DNA of 64,000 bases from Amorphochlora amoebiformis (lineage: Eukaryota > Cercozoa > Chlorarachniophyceae): assembly GCA_054601695.1 (NCBI GenBank), contig BAAHQB010000087.1, positions 310,001-374,000 on the forward strand. Direction: 5' to 3'. The position numbers and the translations under genes were made by a program. This document shows, in pieces, positions 1 through 64,000 of the stretch. The stretch's first letter is position 1, and every line of letters starts with the position of its first letter. The notes beneath the pieces are model-generated. The model saw nothing but the letters and a program-made list of their open reading frames with translations, did no database searches and was not told where the DNA came from.

Positions 1-101
1 CTTGGCTGTTCTGACCGGGCGGGTTTTTCTGAGCGGGTTTTCGTTTAATTTTTTTTTTTAAATTTTGCATTTTCGTTTGACTTCGAAGGGGAGCGCTCCA
101 G

Positions 102-26749
<26,648 letters not shown>

Positions 26750-27584
26750 GTATCGACTAGCAAAAGAAACTATTAAAAAAGGCTACCGGGTGCGCAACAG
26801 TCTGCCAAAATCTAGAAAATCCACGTTATCAGTTATTATAGTAGGTAATTCTAGTTTCGAGACTGTTTGGACTCCATCATGATGGCATGTGCACGTTTAT
26901 CTACTTCGTCTGTGATTAGTATTCGACTTCAATACGTAATCCAGCCATGGTCTAGATCTAGTAGATGGTCATATATTATCTAGTTTATAGCATCATTGAA
27001 ATACATCACAGCTAGTTAGTAACTTGTGAAATATCACTAGTATCATGATCAACTAGATCTAGATATAATTAAGTTCGTACGCTACGTACTGGTACTAGCT
27101 TCGCTAGTTTTGCCTCGCCTAGCTCACGGTCTAATTAGATCATTGGGATCTAAAAAATTATTTCTAGTAATTGTTTAGATTAAATTTTAACATAATGGGG
27201 CGCGTCACGTTTTTGACTCAGCAGATCTAGATCCAGACCCGGTTTGTTCTTTGTGAGGCTTAGTAAGAATGTAAAGATGGCTAGCTCCAGCATCTGGCAT
27301 CTCAAATGCTTCTGGCATCTGTTTATAATTAAAGAGTATGAAAATAAAAGTCGGTACCACATTAAGTGAATATGTACGGTATTTATATATAAATTAATTT
27401 CTACCATGTATATATCCATGTATATCACATATACATATAAATATTTATAATACACACAATACACACATATCTGTATACATATATATAATACATCCATGTA
27501 CATAAATATATATATTACATTATATACATATATATATATATATATTTATACACTATATATATATATATATATATGTATATTGCA

Positions 27585-27638
<54 letters not shown>

Positions 27639-27661
27639 CACTATATATATATATATTGCAC

Positions 27662-27695
<34 letters not shown>

Positions 27696-27738
27696 CATAT
27701 ATATATATATATGTTGTATGTATTATATATATATATTT

Positions 27739-27788
<50 letters not shown>

Positions 27789-27899
27789 TAATATATATGT
27801 GTGTTAAAATCGTTTATACATACTAGTAAATACACACATATTATTACATCATTACATCTATTGCTTTACAGATGAGCTTGACCCCCTTCTCCTCACACT
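26750..27899. other. Spacer between convergent channel and methyltransferase genes, CTAG-rich
   Basis: No gene recognised. From about 26950 to 27300 the palindrome CTAG occurs about a dozen times, often as TCTAGA, ACTAGT or GATCTAGATC. The distal part (27380-27800) is (TA)n microsatellite. It lies between two gene 3' ends, so it should hold both polyadenylation/termination regions. No single polyadenylation signal can be assigned. Confidence 0.6.
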
Positions 27900-28783
27900 T
27901 CACGCAGACTTGCCTCTTCTTCGGCCTTAAAAGTGCAGATTGTTAGCTTCTCAACCCCTTTCAAATCACCACTCTCTCATTCCGTCTCTCCTCTCAACCC
28001 TCACCCTCCTTCCTGTCTTTGGTAGGTGTTGCCCACCCCAGTTCGCTGCGAAGGTGGGGACACATTCAACCTCCCCATTTTCACAGTGTATCTCTCTGGG
28101 TCTGTCTTCTTTCCTTCTCAATCAATGTGTCTCTTGGATTTCTCCTTCTCTTCTCTCTTGTAATATAAAATATATACATATACATATATATATATATCTT
28201 ATATATGAATATCGCATACGGGTAAAGAGAAAAGATCGCCAGCTGTCCCCCTGGCTTGAGAACCCTTTCACATTCCTGAAAGTATTTACTCAGGAAAAAC
28301 TAATATGTATACACATATATTCTTTATGGAGCATGAATATAATTAAAAATACTTATACATCGTACTGTCTTCTCTCTTCTCTCTTAATCTCCCTCTCCCC
28401 CTCTCTCAATATCTCTTCATATACTTTCTCACACTCCACTCACTCCTCTCTCTCTCTCTCACTTGCTCTCTTTCTCTCGCCCTCGGTCCTTTTCTTACCG
28501 CTAGATATTTTAGGGCCGACTTCTCTTCTTTTTGGGTAAGCATGACACAGTCTAGAGTTCCCTGAAGGATAATAGCATATATACATATATAGGTATATAT
28601 ATATATGTATATTATGTATGTATATATGTATATAAATATATAACACATATATATATTTATATTATATATATATATATATATGTATATATCCATATATATA
28701 TGTATATTATATATGTTAGTATTGCATATATATATATATGTATATATATATACAATACATATATATATATATATTATATATAT

Positions 28784-28823
<40 letters not shown>

Positions 28824-28887
28824 CTATAAATCTTACCTGTTGTAGGTATATATACGTAAAACATGTATATATACATGTACATTTTGC

Positions 28888-28934
<47 letters not shown>

Positions 28935-29821
28935 TGGAAAACATGTGTATATACATGTATATATATATCGCATTATATATATATGTGTATACATATATAT
29001 ATATATATTATTTATCTATGTGTATGCATATATATTATATATATTATTTATCTATGTGTATGCATATATATTATATATATTATTTATCTATGTGTATGCA
29101 TATATATAACATATATATATATATATGCATACACATAGATTAATAATATATATATATATATATATATATATTATTTATCTATGTGTATGCATATCTATAT
29201 AACATATATATATATATATATATATGTTATATATACACTTATAGTAGAACCTTATCAACGATGACGTCAAACGACCCATCCTCAAACCCAAGCTCACGCA
29301 CATCCATCTTCTTGAAATCCTACCATCGAAAACCATATGAGAAGCACACAACATTGCATCCAACGAGCAAGACCAATCAGTAGGCAAAACCTCTTATTAT
29401 CATTTTGCTCACCAGTCCTTTAACCTTGGTCTCCTTCACAGTCGTCTGTAAGCTCTGGATACATGACGACGAGAAGTCAATCCCGACCTGCGACTTGAAG
29501 CCCTCCTGCGTTTCATGTTGCGTTTCGTAAACTAGGGTTGAGCGTATGTGGTTACTGATTTGTGGGTTGGTACCTTGTGTAGATGAAATGGGAGGATTGA
29601 AGTTCCGGTTCCGGAGTGTAGAACCCTTTCGTTGGTGTGGATATGCACATATATACATTTCTTATATATATATATATACACACATATATATATATATATA
29701 TTATATATATATATATGTATATATAAAATAAGAATATATATATGATTACATTCACACACACACACACATATATATATGTGTATATGTGTATATATATAAT
29801 ATGATTACATTCACACACACG

Positions 29822-29862
<41 letters not shown>

Positions 29863-30128
29863 ATACATAGGTATATACAAATACATATATATATATGTAT
29901 CATATATATATATATATATATGTATTATATATATATGTATATATATATATACCTATATATATAAAATATAATATATATATATATATATACATTATATATA
30001 AAATATAATATATATATATATATACATATACAGAAATATGTAAAAAATACCTACATGCATATGTATTTGTATTTATATTATATTATATTATATTATATTA
30101 TATTATATTATATTATATTATATTATAT

Positions 30129-30168
<40 letters not shown>

Positions 30169-30855
30169 ATATATACTCAAGACCAGTTGAAAAGTTAAAG
30201 GCTCACCTGGCAGTCTTAATTGAGTTTGAAAAACAATCCACATGATCCTGCAGAGCCTTATGTACGATCTCAATCTCAAGATACCTAACGTTATCTGAAA
30301 ATGTATATGATTGGGCATAGGCAAGATGTTGCGGTAGGCAAAGCTAATCCGGTGATCATACAGCGGTACCATGATGAATAGGCGCAAGATGGTGGGTACA
30401 ACAAAGATGTGCCGGGAACAGAGAGGTAGGGAGCAGTAATAGAGAGGAGGCAATATGGACTTTAGCGAAGAGAGAGCACGTGGAGAGTTAGTTGGTCATA
30501 CAGACGCGAATCTTTTATCATCTCTCATCTCCCTCTCTTTCCCGAGGCCGAGGCCAGGAAAAAATATGCATGAGGAGTAAAAACCGTGCGAGAGGTGTAA
30601 GAGGGTTCAGGGATGGCAAAACGACTGTAAGTGCCCTGGGTATGAAGGTTTGATCGCATTCGCCCAAGCCCTAAATATTCCTCTCAACCCATACGAATGA
30701 TCCTACCATTCTCTGAATCCATTGTCTTTCATATTCCATGCCCCATAATAGTCCTGCGGACGTACACAAAATTAGGATATGCTGCAATGGATGACGTACT
30801 CTGATAACTGCTGTACCTGCCAAGATTCCTCGTTGTGAAGTGAAAACCCTGACAT
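27900..30855 (-). CDS. Class I SAM-dependent methyltransferase, METTL13/EEF1AKMT-like, complete, 10 exons
   Basis: Exons (5' to 3' on the minus strand): 30855-30817 (ATG), 30753-30707, 30284-30207, 29625-29574, 29505-29413, 29319-29251, 28561-28499, 28275-28220, 28045-28005, 27925-27900 (TGA). They total 564 nt, 187 residues, all phases closing. Motifs in order: FREWYLEIE (the FEWY region before motif I in the METTL13 family), motif [12 protein letters not shown], post-[14 protein letters not shown], then [20 protein letters not shown] followed by TLDCV, and [14 protein letters not shown]. The fold transfers a methyl group from S-adenosylmethionine. Relatives with the DKGTLD signature methylate lysines or the N-terminus of elongation factor 1A, so a protein substrate is likely but not shown. 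The last exon is the least certain; another frame there would give a longer Cys/Lys-rich tail. Confidence 0.85.
29005..29200. repeat. 36-bp tandem repeat (3 copies) with one inverted and one further direct copy
   Basis: TTTATCTATGTGTATGCATA recurs at 29011, 29047 and 29083 with an exact 36-bp period. The reverse complement (TATGCATACACATAGAT) follows at about 29124-29140, then (TA)n, then another direct copy at about 29174. It lies in the intron between exons 6 and 7 of the methyltransferase gene. Confidence 0.8.
29741..29830. repeat. 59-bp tandem duplication
   Basis: ATGATTACATTCACACACAC occurs starting at 29742 and again at 29801, separated by (CA)n and (TA)n. It lies in the intron between exons 3 and 4 of the methyltransferase gene. 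Confidence 0.7.
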
Positions 30856-31483
30856 GCGATACTTTGAGTCTACTGTGATATCGGAGTCACGGCAGGACGT
30901 AGGAATTTGTAAGGAGGTAGAGTAGAATAGGCGCTGATTCGTCGAGATGTTACTGATGGGCTATTCGCTGTATATCGGAAATACACAGATAGAAATCTTT
31001 GACTTTTTTGGTTAGACTGTGGGATTATAAGGTGTGAGGTTATATATGAATGATTATTGAGGGAATTACTCCGAAATCAGGTTCAACACCGCAATGGGTG
31101 CCAGATCGGCCGAACAAAGGATTCAGGGAAGTCTATTCTCTGAAATCCCGGGAATCCCTGATATCCGGAGCCCAAACGTCGGAACCCATGCGTGACTGCA
31201 TGCTATGTCACGGGGTACGGTACATACTGGACACCCCTGGGACACCCTGGTTCCTGGAGGAGAAGCACAGGCGACGCGGTCACGAGGGGTTAGACCCCAA
31301 CAATCTCGCATCTCCCTTGAGCTCGCAGGGTATTTAAAACATCCTGGTCCTATATGTACCGTGGTCCAGAATTTTCTGCTCACCGGCTGAGTAATCGACC
31401 AGTTTTTGAGACAATACTTGAATTTTTCAGGTGGCGGGATTCACAAGAACACGAGAAGGCTACACCATTTGAGATTTACAACA
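30856..31483. promoter_or_regulatory. Divergent intergenic region between methyltransferase and ADCK2-like kinase start codons
   Basis: The two inferred ATG codons are 628 bp apart and point away from each other. The region has no (TA)n array, is GC-richer than the introns and has no CTAG cluster. It is likely to hold both promoters and 5' UTRs. No TATA box or other core element can be assigned with confidence. A 95-codon plus-strand frame at 31050-31337 resembles nothing known. Confidence 0.45.
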
Positions 31484-43516
<12,033 letters not shown>

Positions 43517-44384
43517 CCAGCGATGTAATCGTGGAGACACTCAATCAAGTTCGGTAGCGAAGCTGACAGTACACACGCATCGATAGTTTCTGAGCTGATT
43601 TTTGCGTGCGCGTACTCTCATGATCATGAAATGAATTACGTGCTTCCCAGATGGAAAACCCATGACCATCTAGACCATTTACAATTGCAAGATACAGAGA
43701 TATCACCTTCAATGGAACACTATAGCTAGCGAAGTCATAAACATGTCCAGAGGTGTCCCGCACGACCGGATGCAGATCGCTCCAGTCGCTACATATCATA
43801 TATAGATAATATGTATAATAATATATCATGATAGTGTATACGGCGTAAATACATGATGTATACCTTTTATATCTAGAGTACATGCATGTACATCGTTTAC
43901 ATGTATGTGTATTATAATTTGTATATATATTCTCAATATATATATTTATTTATAATGATATATATATATATATATATACATAGAATTTACATACTAGATA
44001 ATAATATATATTATACTAGATATATAATTATTATAAAAATATAATCTGCAGAAAAGTCCATTACTATTAGATTCTATTCGTCACGAGTTCTGAGTATACG
44101 TACGTATTGATACGTACGTATCCGATACGTACTTATACTAATCTGGCCTTAAAAATAGCTTATACGTACACCATAACATACGCACACTGAGTACAACAAC
44201 ATCTACTACATGCATGTACGTATAATGAGTCTAGTATATGTATACAATGTATGATAGAATAGGTACGTATACTCTAGATACTGCAGCTGGTCCGTAGTAT
44301 CTCTCCCCAATGATGTAGAACCATTGAGTCAGTTAACGTTTGATTACGGTAGTATTAGCATCATACGTATACGTACGTACGTAC

Positions 44385-44438
<54 letters not shown>

Positions 44439-44814
44439 ATAGCCTAGCATATGAATCATCTAGATCATATATGATATATATCTAGTTATAAATATGCATG
44501 CGCGGCGTATATATACATGTATACTAGATACACTGCATGTAGGTAACTCTCGTAACTCTAGTAACTAGAGCTAGAGCTAGTAGAGAGGTATACTAGGTAT
44601 AGTCTAGATAGTCTAGATAGTATCAAGACTCAAGAGTATATTCTCTAGATTCTAGATATTATTAGTAATTTATTATTTCTAGATTATCTACATTACTAGA
44701 TTATAACTAGCATATATTTCTAGTGTGTCACAGTATCTAGAGTATATATCTAGATATATACATCTACAGATCTAGTACTTGCATATATCCTAGATATCCA
44801 GTTATTTTAGTTTA

Positions 44815-44850
<36 letters not shown>

Positions 44851-44988
44851 TATATAATATATATTTATATTGTACTAGATCTAGACGTAGTACATCGGAG
44901 GAGATCAATTGATATATTTTCAAGTGATAATAATTTCTGATTATTACTAAATGCGCCTAACTCTTTTTTACATTCCACAAGCGCTCTG
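43517..44988. other. Spacer between convergent kinase and Nuf2 genes, strongly CTAG-rich
   Basis: No gene recognised. Between about 43980 and 44890 CTAG occurs more than twenty times, often as TCTAGA or ACTAGA, together with GTACGTAC-type palindromes near 44100 and 44370. (TA)n runs occur at 44387-44430 and 44820-44850. The stretch joins two gene 3' ends. Confidence 0.65.
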
Positions 44989-45374
44989 TTAAACGCCCTC
45001 CACCATCCTCGTACGAAGATCAGCATGGTACTGTTTGACGTTCTCCAATAGCTGCGCGTATGCCTGCGTCCAGCGAACCATTTTTTGTTGATGAGCTTTG
45101 CGGGCCAGGTCCATCTGAATAGATGATTAGTCGACGGATTATGGTTTGAAATTAGAAATTAAGGGATCTTACCTGATGCGTCCTTGTTTTGAAAACCATC
45201 TTGTTGTGCTCTACTTTAGCCTTTTCTTCCGCGAGGATTCGCATTAGCTCCATTTTCTTTTGCATGGCCACGTTGAGTAGATTGTTGGCCTCTTGTCGCT
45301 TTTGGTCAAATTGGCCTTGGAGCTGGTTGTTTATATATAATGTATAATGCATGTATATACATATATATATATAA

Positions 45375-45422
<48 letters not shown>

Positions 45423-45456
45423 GAACATATTATATAACATGCATGTATATATATTT

Positions 45457-45536
<80 letters not shown>

Positions 45537-46952
45537 ATATATATATATATACGTGTATATATATATATATATATAGTATATAATACATATAAGAATGGGA
45601 TTGAAATACAAGAACCTCAAACAGGTTAGTCTGGTACTCTTCGATCTGCTTCTTGTAGTGTTCCACAGTCATCGAGGTCGCTTGGACGTTCTCCTTGTTA
45701 TCCTGGACGTTGTTGGCTCGATCCTGCAAGAATTCTTAGGTTTAGATGGACGAGACAGGTTTTGGGACATTGTAAATAACCTTAATTTCGTGCTGCAATC
45801 TCTTAGATTGCTTCATCATATCACCAACCGTCTTCATCTTGTCGATACGTTTCTCCAATTTCTGATAATTTATTGCAAGACTTAGGCGAAAAGGTGCAAG
45901 CGTGAAAAAACAGCTGTATGGGGCTACGTGCGTGGTAACGGCATGGTAGTATCCTTAAGGTTAGAGAATAAGCTGGAACGAATTTAAAGCTTAAGATATA
46001 ATACCATGCAGGCAGTAAGCTACAGACGCAGTTTGTGTAACAGAGAGAATTCCTATATTGGTGCTATGTTGGTATACTCACGTTCTGAACTTTCCTGAGA
46101 AGGTTAATTCTGCTCTTGAGTCCACGAAGGCGCTCGCTCTCCTTGTGTAACTCATCTTTCTTAATGTTGATCGACGAGGTCATATCAACCAGAGCCTACA
46201 AAGAATTAGAATGATAAGGTATTACACATGCGAGTGGTTGCTTGCAATTTTTCTTTTGTGGTTTCAGCACCTTTTTTAGTCTTTCTGGGGATTTGACTAT
46301 CTGTGCTTGCAAGTCCTTGTTCTCATCCTTCAGATTTAAGAGCTTGAATTTGCTGCAATGGTACTACTCGTGAGAATAATTGGAGAAAAACGAGTTTTGA
46401 CATCCACCTCTCAGCGATCTTATCTGAGACAGCTCGTAGCTCTGCTTTCCGCTTGCGAATCTCTGTCTTGAAGTCAGCCTGCTCCTTATTCAGCTCTCCG
46501 ATAGTAGCCGCAAGCTTCCCAGTCTCCTCCTGTAGCCTCTCGATTTCAGGAGCTTCTTTCTCCCTTTGCTCTCTGATACAGACGGGGCATGCATTGAATC
46601 ATGACGTACGATACCTCTCGTAAATACCAACCTTAGCTGAGCAAGTTTTGCTTTAAGAGCATCGTTCTCGTCAATGACGCGCTCGTGAAGTTTCTGAATT
46701 TCATCCTGTGCGAGACTGCATGTCGGTACTAGAGACATCACAAGAAAAGAACATTTTCACCGTTTCCTCGGTGCACTTGTTGTAGACTTCCAACCGGTCT
46801 TCGCGAAACTTGGCGAAATTTATGAGAGCACTAAGCATCTTTAGACACTTCTTGAAGCGAGGGAACAAAATGTCACGGAGGGAGCAGTTCTGCAGACCGA
46901 CTGCCCTCATAAGTCGCAGCCTACGGATACACGCATATGAGATAATACATAT

Positions 46953-47009
<57 letters not shown>

Positions 47010-47165
47010 TACATATTACACAGACAGAATGTATGCTCTCACACCAATGTACATACAGGCTGCTTTCATACGCATTAATATATACGTACACAAAGCTTGT
47101 AGAAGTGTTCATATGAGAACATATATTATATATACATATACATATATATATATATATACACATAT

Positions 47166-47218
<53 letters not shown>

Positions 47219-47221
47219 TAC

Positions 47222-47252
<31 letters not shown>

Positions 47253-47300
47253 CACATATATATATATATATATGCCCTAGCAATGAGAATATCATTCTAG

Positions 47301-47347
<47 letters not shown>

Positions 47348-47917
47348 GATATATACGTGCACACATATGGTGTAATATGTGTTATACGGAGCGGTAAATA
47401 CCACGCGCATGCGTGTTTATTGATAGATGTATTTCTGGTCGTATAGATGTGGTCGTTTAGATGCAGTTGATTATACAGGAAAAAATGGAAGGAGAATTCG
47501 GCGATCGAGTCATCATGGAGCTCGGGATACTCGAACACGTCCATTGAATTGAACCGGGGTTGGCGGATCTCTTCTTTGGAGATCTGCATCATATGCATGA
47601 GCAGCTTCTCGTACACCTGACCGGACAGTCTCGTGAATTCGGATTCACATGATAAAGGGAGCAAAGGATTGGGCATAGATTTGCTATGCAATTGAGCAGA
47701 GACGTGCGGAGGCGGGGTTGGATGGGGAGAGGACAACACTTGAGTCAGCCCGAGACACGAGACTCGAGAGTAAGGAGAGAAAAACAGAAACGACCACCTC
47801 CATCAACTTTTTGCGGGTTGGATTCTTTAGTTCGTCAGAAGTCAACGGAATCCTCAACTCTTTCAGGCATTTTAGCACCTCCTTGATCTTGAGGGGCGGA
47901 AACGTGTAGGAAGGCAT
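44989..47917 (-). CDS. NUF2: Kinetochore protein Nuf2, complete, 11 exons
   Basis: Exons (5' to 3', minus strand): 47917-47798 (ATG), 47616-47402, 46920-46761, 46705-46632, 46572-46408, 46352-46271, 46195-46082, 45861-45781, 45723-45616, 45322-45173, 45114-44989 (TAA). They total 1395 nt, 464 residues, the same length as human NUF2, with all phases closing. The N-terminal calponin-homology part starts [18 protein letters not shown] and ends with [14 protein letters not shown] (human: LSGIINFIHFREAC). The rest is coiled coil, including the conserved SPERLKK. Nuf2 pairs with Ndc80/Hec1 in the NDC80 complex that binds spindle microtubules. The donor of exon 2 is the least certain (it adds about 20 residues after FLYNQL). 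Most introns here are only 55-75 nt and lack (TA)n. Confidence 0.9.
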
Positions 47918-48879
47918 CCTGACCGTTGGCAGAGCCTTTCAGCCGAAAAGTTATGTGTCGATTAATCCCCCGGGGACAGCCGGAGTCCGGTAAAAAACCG
48001 GTACCCAGATCTTGGCTTCCGACAATGGTGCCATCACTGCCCGCATGTGTTGTGGTCTGAATTTTGGTGTTTTAGGCAGCAATATTTAACTTTCAAAGCC
48101 TCCTCACGGTTTTACTTCTCCTGATCTGCACATGCCGTTTTCTGCGAGCGAATTCGACAACATCATCCATGCTGGGGATCAAAAGCGAAAATTACAGAGA
48201 CCACGAGGGGTGACGTAACACGTATTTCTCGGGCGATCGAACGCTAAATCAATATCCGACAGGTTCAGAGGTCTAATATGGAAACTTGCGCGGATAGGTA
48301 AGTTCTTGAGAGTCGGGGGGCCTGTCCTTAACTCTCTAACACCCTAAATATAATTGCATTTTGGTCCAACACCTTTTTCCTACCCGCACATCAGCTTCCC
48401 CAACCATATTTCCCAGCCTAACCGCAGCCAATTATGCATTAACGCATTTCATTAGCTGGAACTCTTACGAGACAGAATAATGAGAATTGATTGCATTTGC
48501 GTTGCGACAGGAGAGAGGTTGAGTCCTCTGGTGGCCTTATCATGCATTGCTATGGGTATCAGCACGCTGGTGATGTAGGAGTGGCACGGAGGATGCGGAC
48601 AGTCGTCAAGAGAGTGTAGAATGGCTTGATGCCCGTGTCAGATTAATATTAAGTTTTATTTTCATCGTGCAATATTAATAAGAACAGAACGGATTCAGTA
48701 GAGTCCTACAGAACGCCAGTATTCCGTGAAGATTCTTTAGATAACTCGGATTATATCACTGTATATTCATATATTTTGAAAATATTATGTATCATTATAG
48801 TCTGTACATACGAGAAAAACATGCACATATCACAGTAACTTATCGGATTATGAATGAATAAAAATATATAAGTATATAC

Positions 48880-48917
<38 letters not shown>

Positions 48918-49040
48918 AGATACATATATATTATATATTTATGCTAAGTTATGTATATGTAAATGTATGTATGTAAAAATACTAGATATATGACAAATTG
49001 ACAATGTACATGTATATATCAAATTACTAGTATACTAGTA

Positions 49041-49087
<47 letters not shown>

Positions 49088-49239
49088 ATATGTATATATA
49101 TATATATGTAAATATATAAAATAGTGCATGTAGTTGAAAATTTATAAGACACACAACCGAGTACAGACCAATCAAAAAAACCCCACGAATTAAAAATTAA
49201 AGTTATAATGATTCGCAAGTCTTTACAACGATCGATCGG
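47918..49239. other. Spacer upstream of NUF2 and downstream of the mpaB-like gene
   Basis: 47918-48850 is unique sequence with no (TA)n and no recognisable gene; it probably contains the NUF2 promoter. From 48880 (TA)n returns, with several CTAG sites at 48913-49040, just downstream of the mpaB-like gene end. Nothing else identified. Confidence 0.5.
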
Positions 49240-63936
<14,697 letters not shown>

Positions 63937-64000
63937 CTTTAGATTGTTGGTTTTCAACACAAATGGATATTAAAAGGTTAGATATTACGATATACCTTCG

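Noticed and set aside
27940-28539. A 199-codon plus-strand frame
   Set aside because: Overlaps methyltransferase exons on the other strand and is made of pyrimidine-rich intron sequence; no recognisable protein features.
28981-29200. Regularly spaced 36-bp repeats considered as a CRISPR array
   Set aside because: Spacers are part of the repeat and AT-rich, there is an inverted copy, and the host is a eukaryote.
30118-30453. Minus-strand frame with hydrophobic stretches ([10 protein letters not shown]), at first taken for a membrane transporter
   Set aside because: A different frame of the same DNA gives the methyltransferase exon with matching phases and motif context, which explains it better.
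31050-31337. 95-codon plus-strand frame and an overlapping minus-strand frame in the divergent spacer
   Set aside because: No family motif and no splice support. It could be 5' UTR or an upstream frame, but cannot be supported as a gene.

Overview
This is a window of a nuclear genome from an intron-dense eukaryote, most likely a protist or alga. The lineage cannot be fixed from sequence alone. Support for this: (i) five protein-coding genes can be rebuilt from short exons (typically 25-200 nt) joined by GT-AG and a few GC-AG introns whose phases close; (ii) telomere-type TTAGGG/CCCTAA tracts occur inside the window; (iii) there is an intact Ty1/copia LTR retrotransposon; (iv) introns and spacers are packed with (TA)n and (TATG)n microsatellites. 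Long open frames rich in alternating Ile and Tyr are readings of these microsatellites, not genes.

Layout. 102-26749 (+): 5'-truncated gene of about 72 exons, many ankyrin repeats followed by a polycystin-type (TRPP/PKD2-like) six-helix channel. 27900-30855 (-): small ten-exon class I methyltransferase of the METTL13/EEF1AKMT type (187 aa). 31484-43516 (+): 24-exon mitochondrial ABC1/UbiB kinase, ADCK2-like (618 aa). 44989-47917 (-): 11-exon kinetochore protein Nuf2 (464 aa). 49240-63936 (-): 5'-truncated gene with an mpaB/DUF2236-type oxygenase domain. 57751-62411 (-): complete copia element with two identical 238-bp LTRs and one uninterrupted 1404-codon Gag-Pol frame, sitting in an intron of the mpaB-like gene. 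All exon structures are my manual reconstructions by splice consensus, reading frame and family motifs. No transcript data were available.

The host genes do not form a pathway: a channel, a protein methyltransferase, a mitochondrial coenzyme-Q-type kinase, a kinetochore subunit and a putative haem oxygenase. The methyltransferase and kinase genes are divergent with 628 bp between start codons. Channel/methyltransferase and kinase/Nuf2 are convergent pairs.

Most unusual points: an ankyrin-repeat N-terminus on a polycystin channel; a family of LTRs (one full element, two apparent solo LTRs) with shared termini, all inside (TA)n tracts; a copia Gag-Pol frame whose ATG lies in the putative primer-binding site and whose stop lies inside the 3' LTR; decayed copies of exon edges beside five of nine recognised exons of the mpaB-like gene; perfect snap-back inverted repeats around (TA)n arrays; and CTAG-rich tracts next to gene 3' ends.
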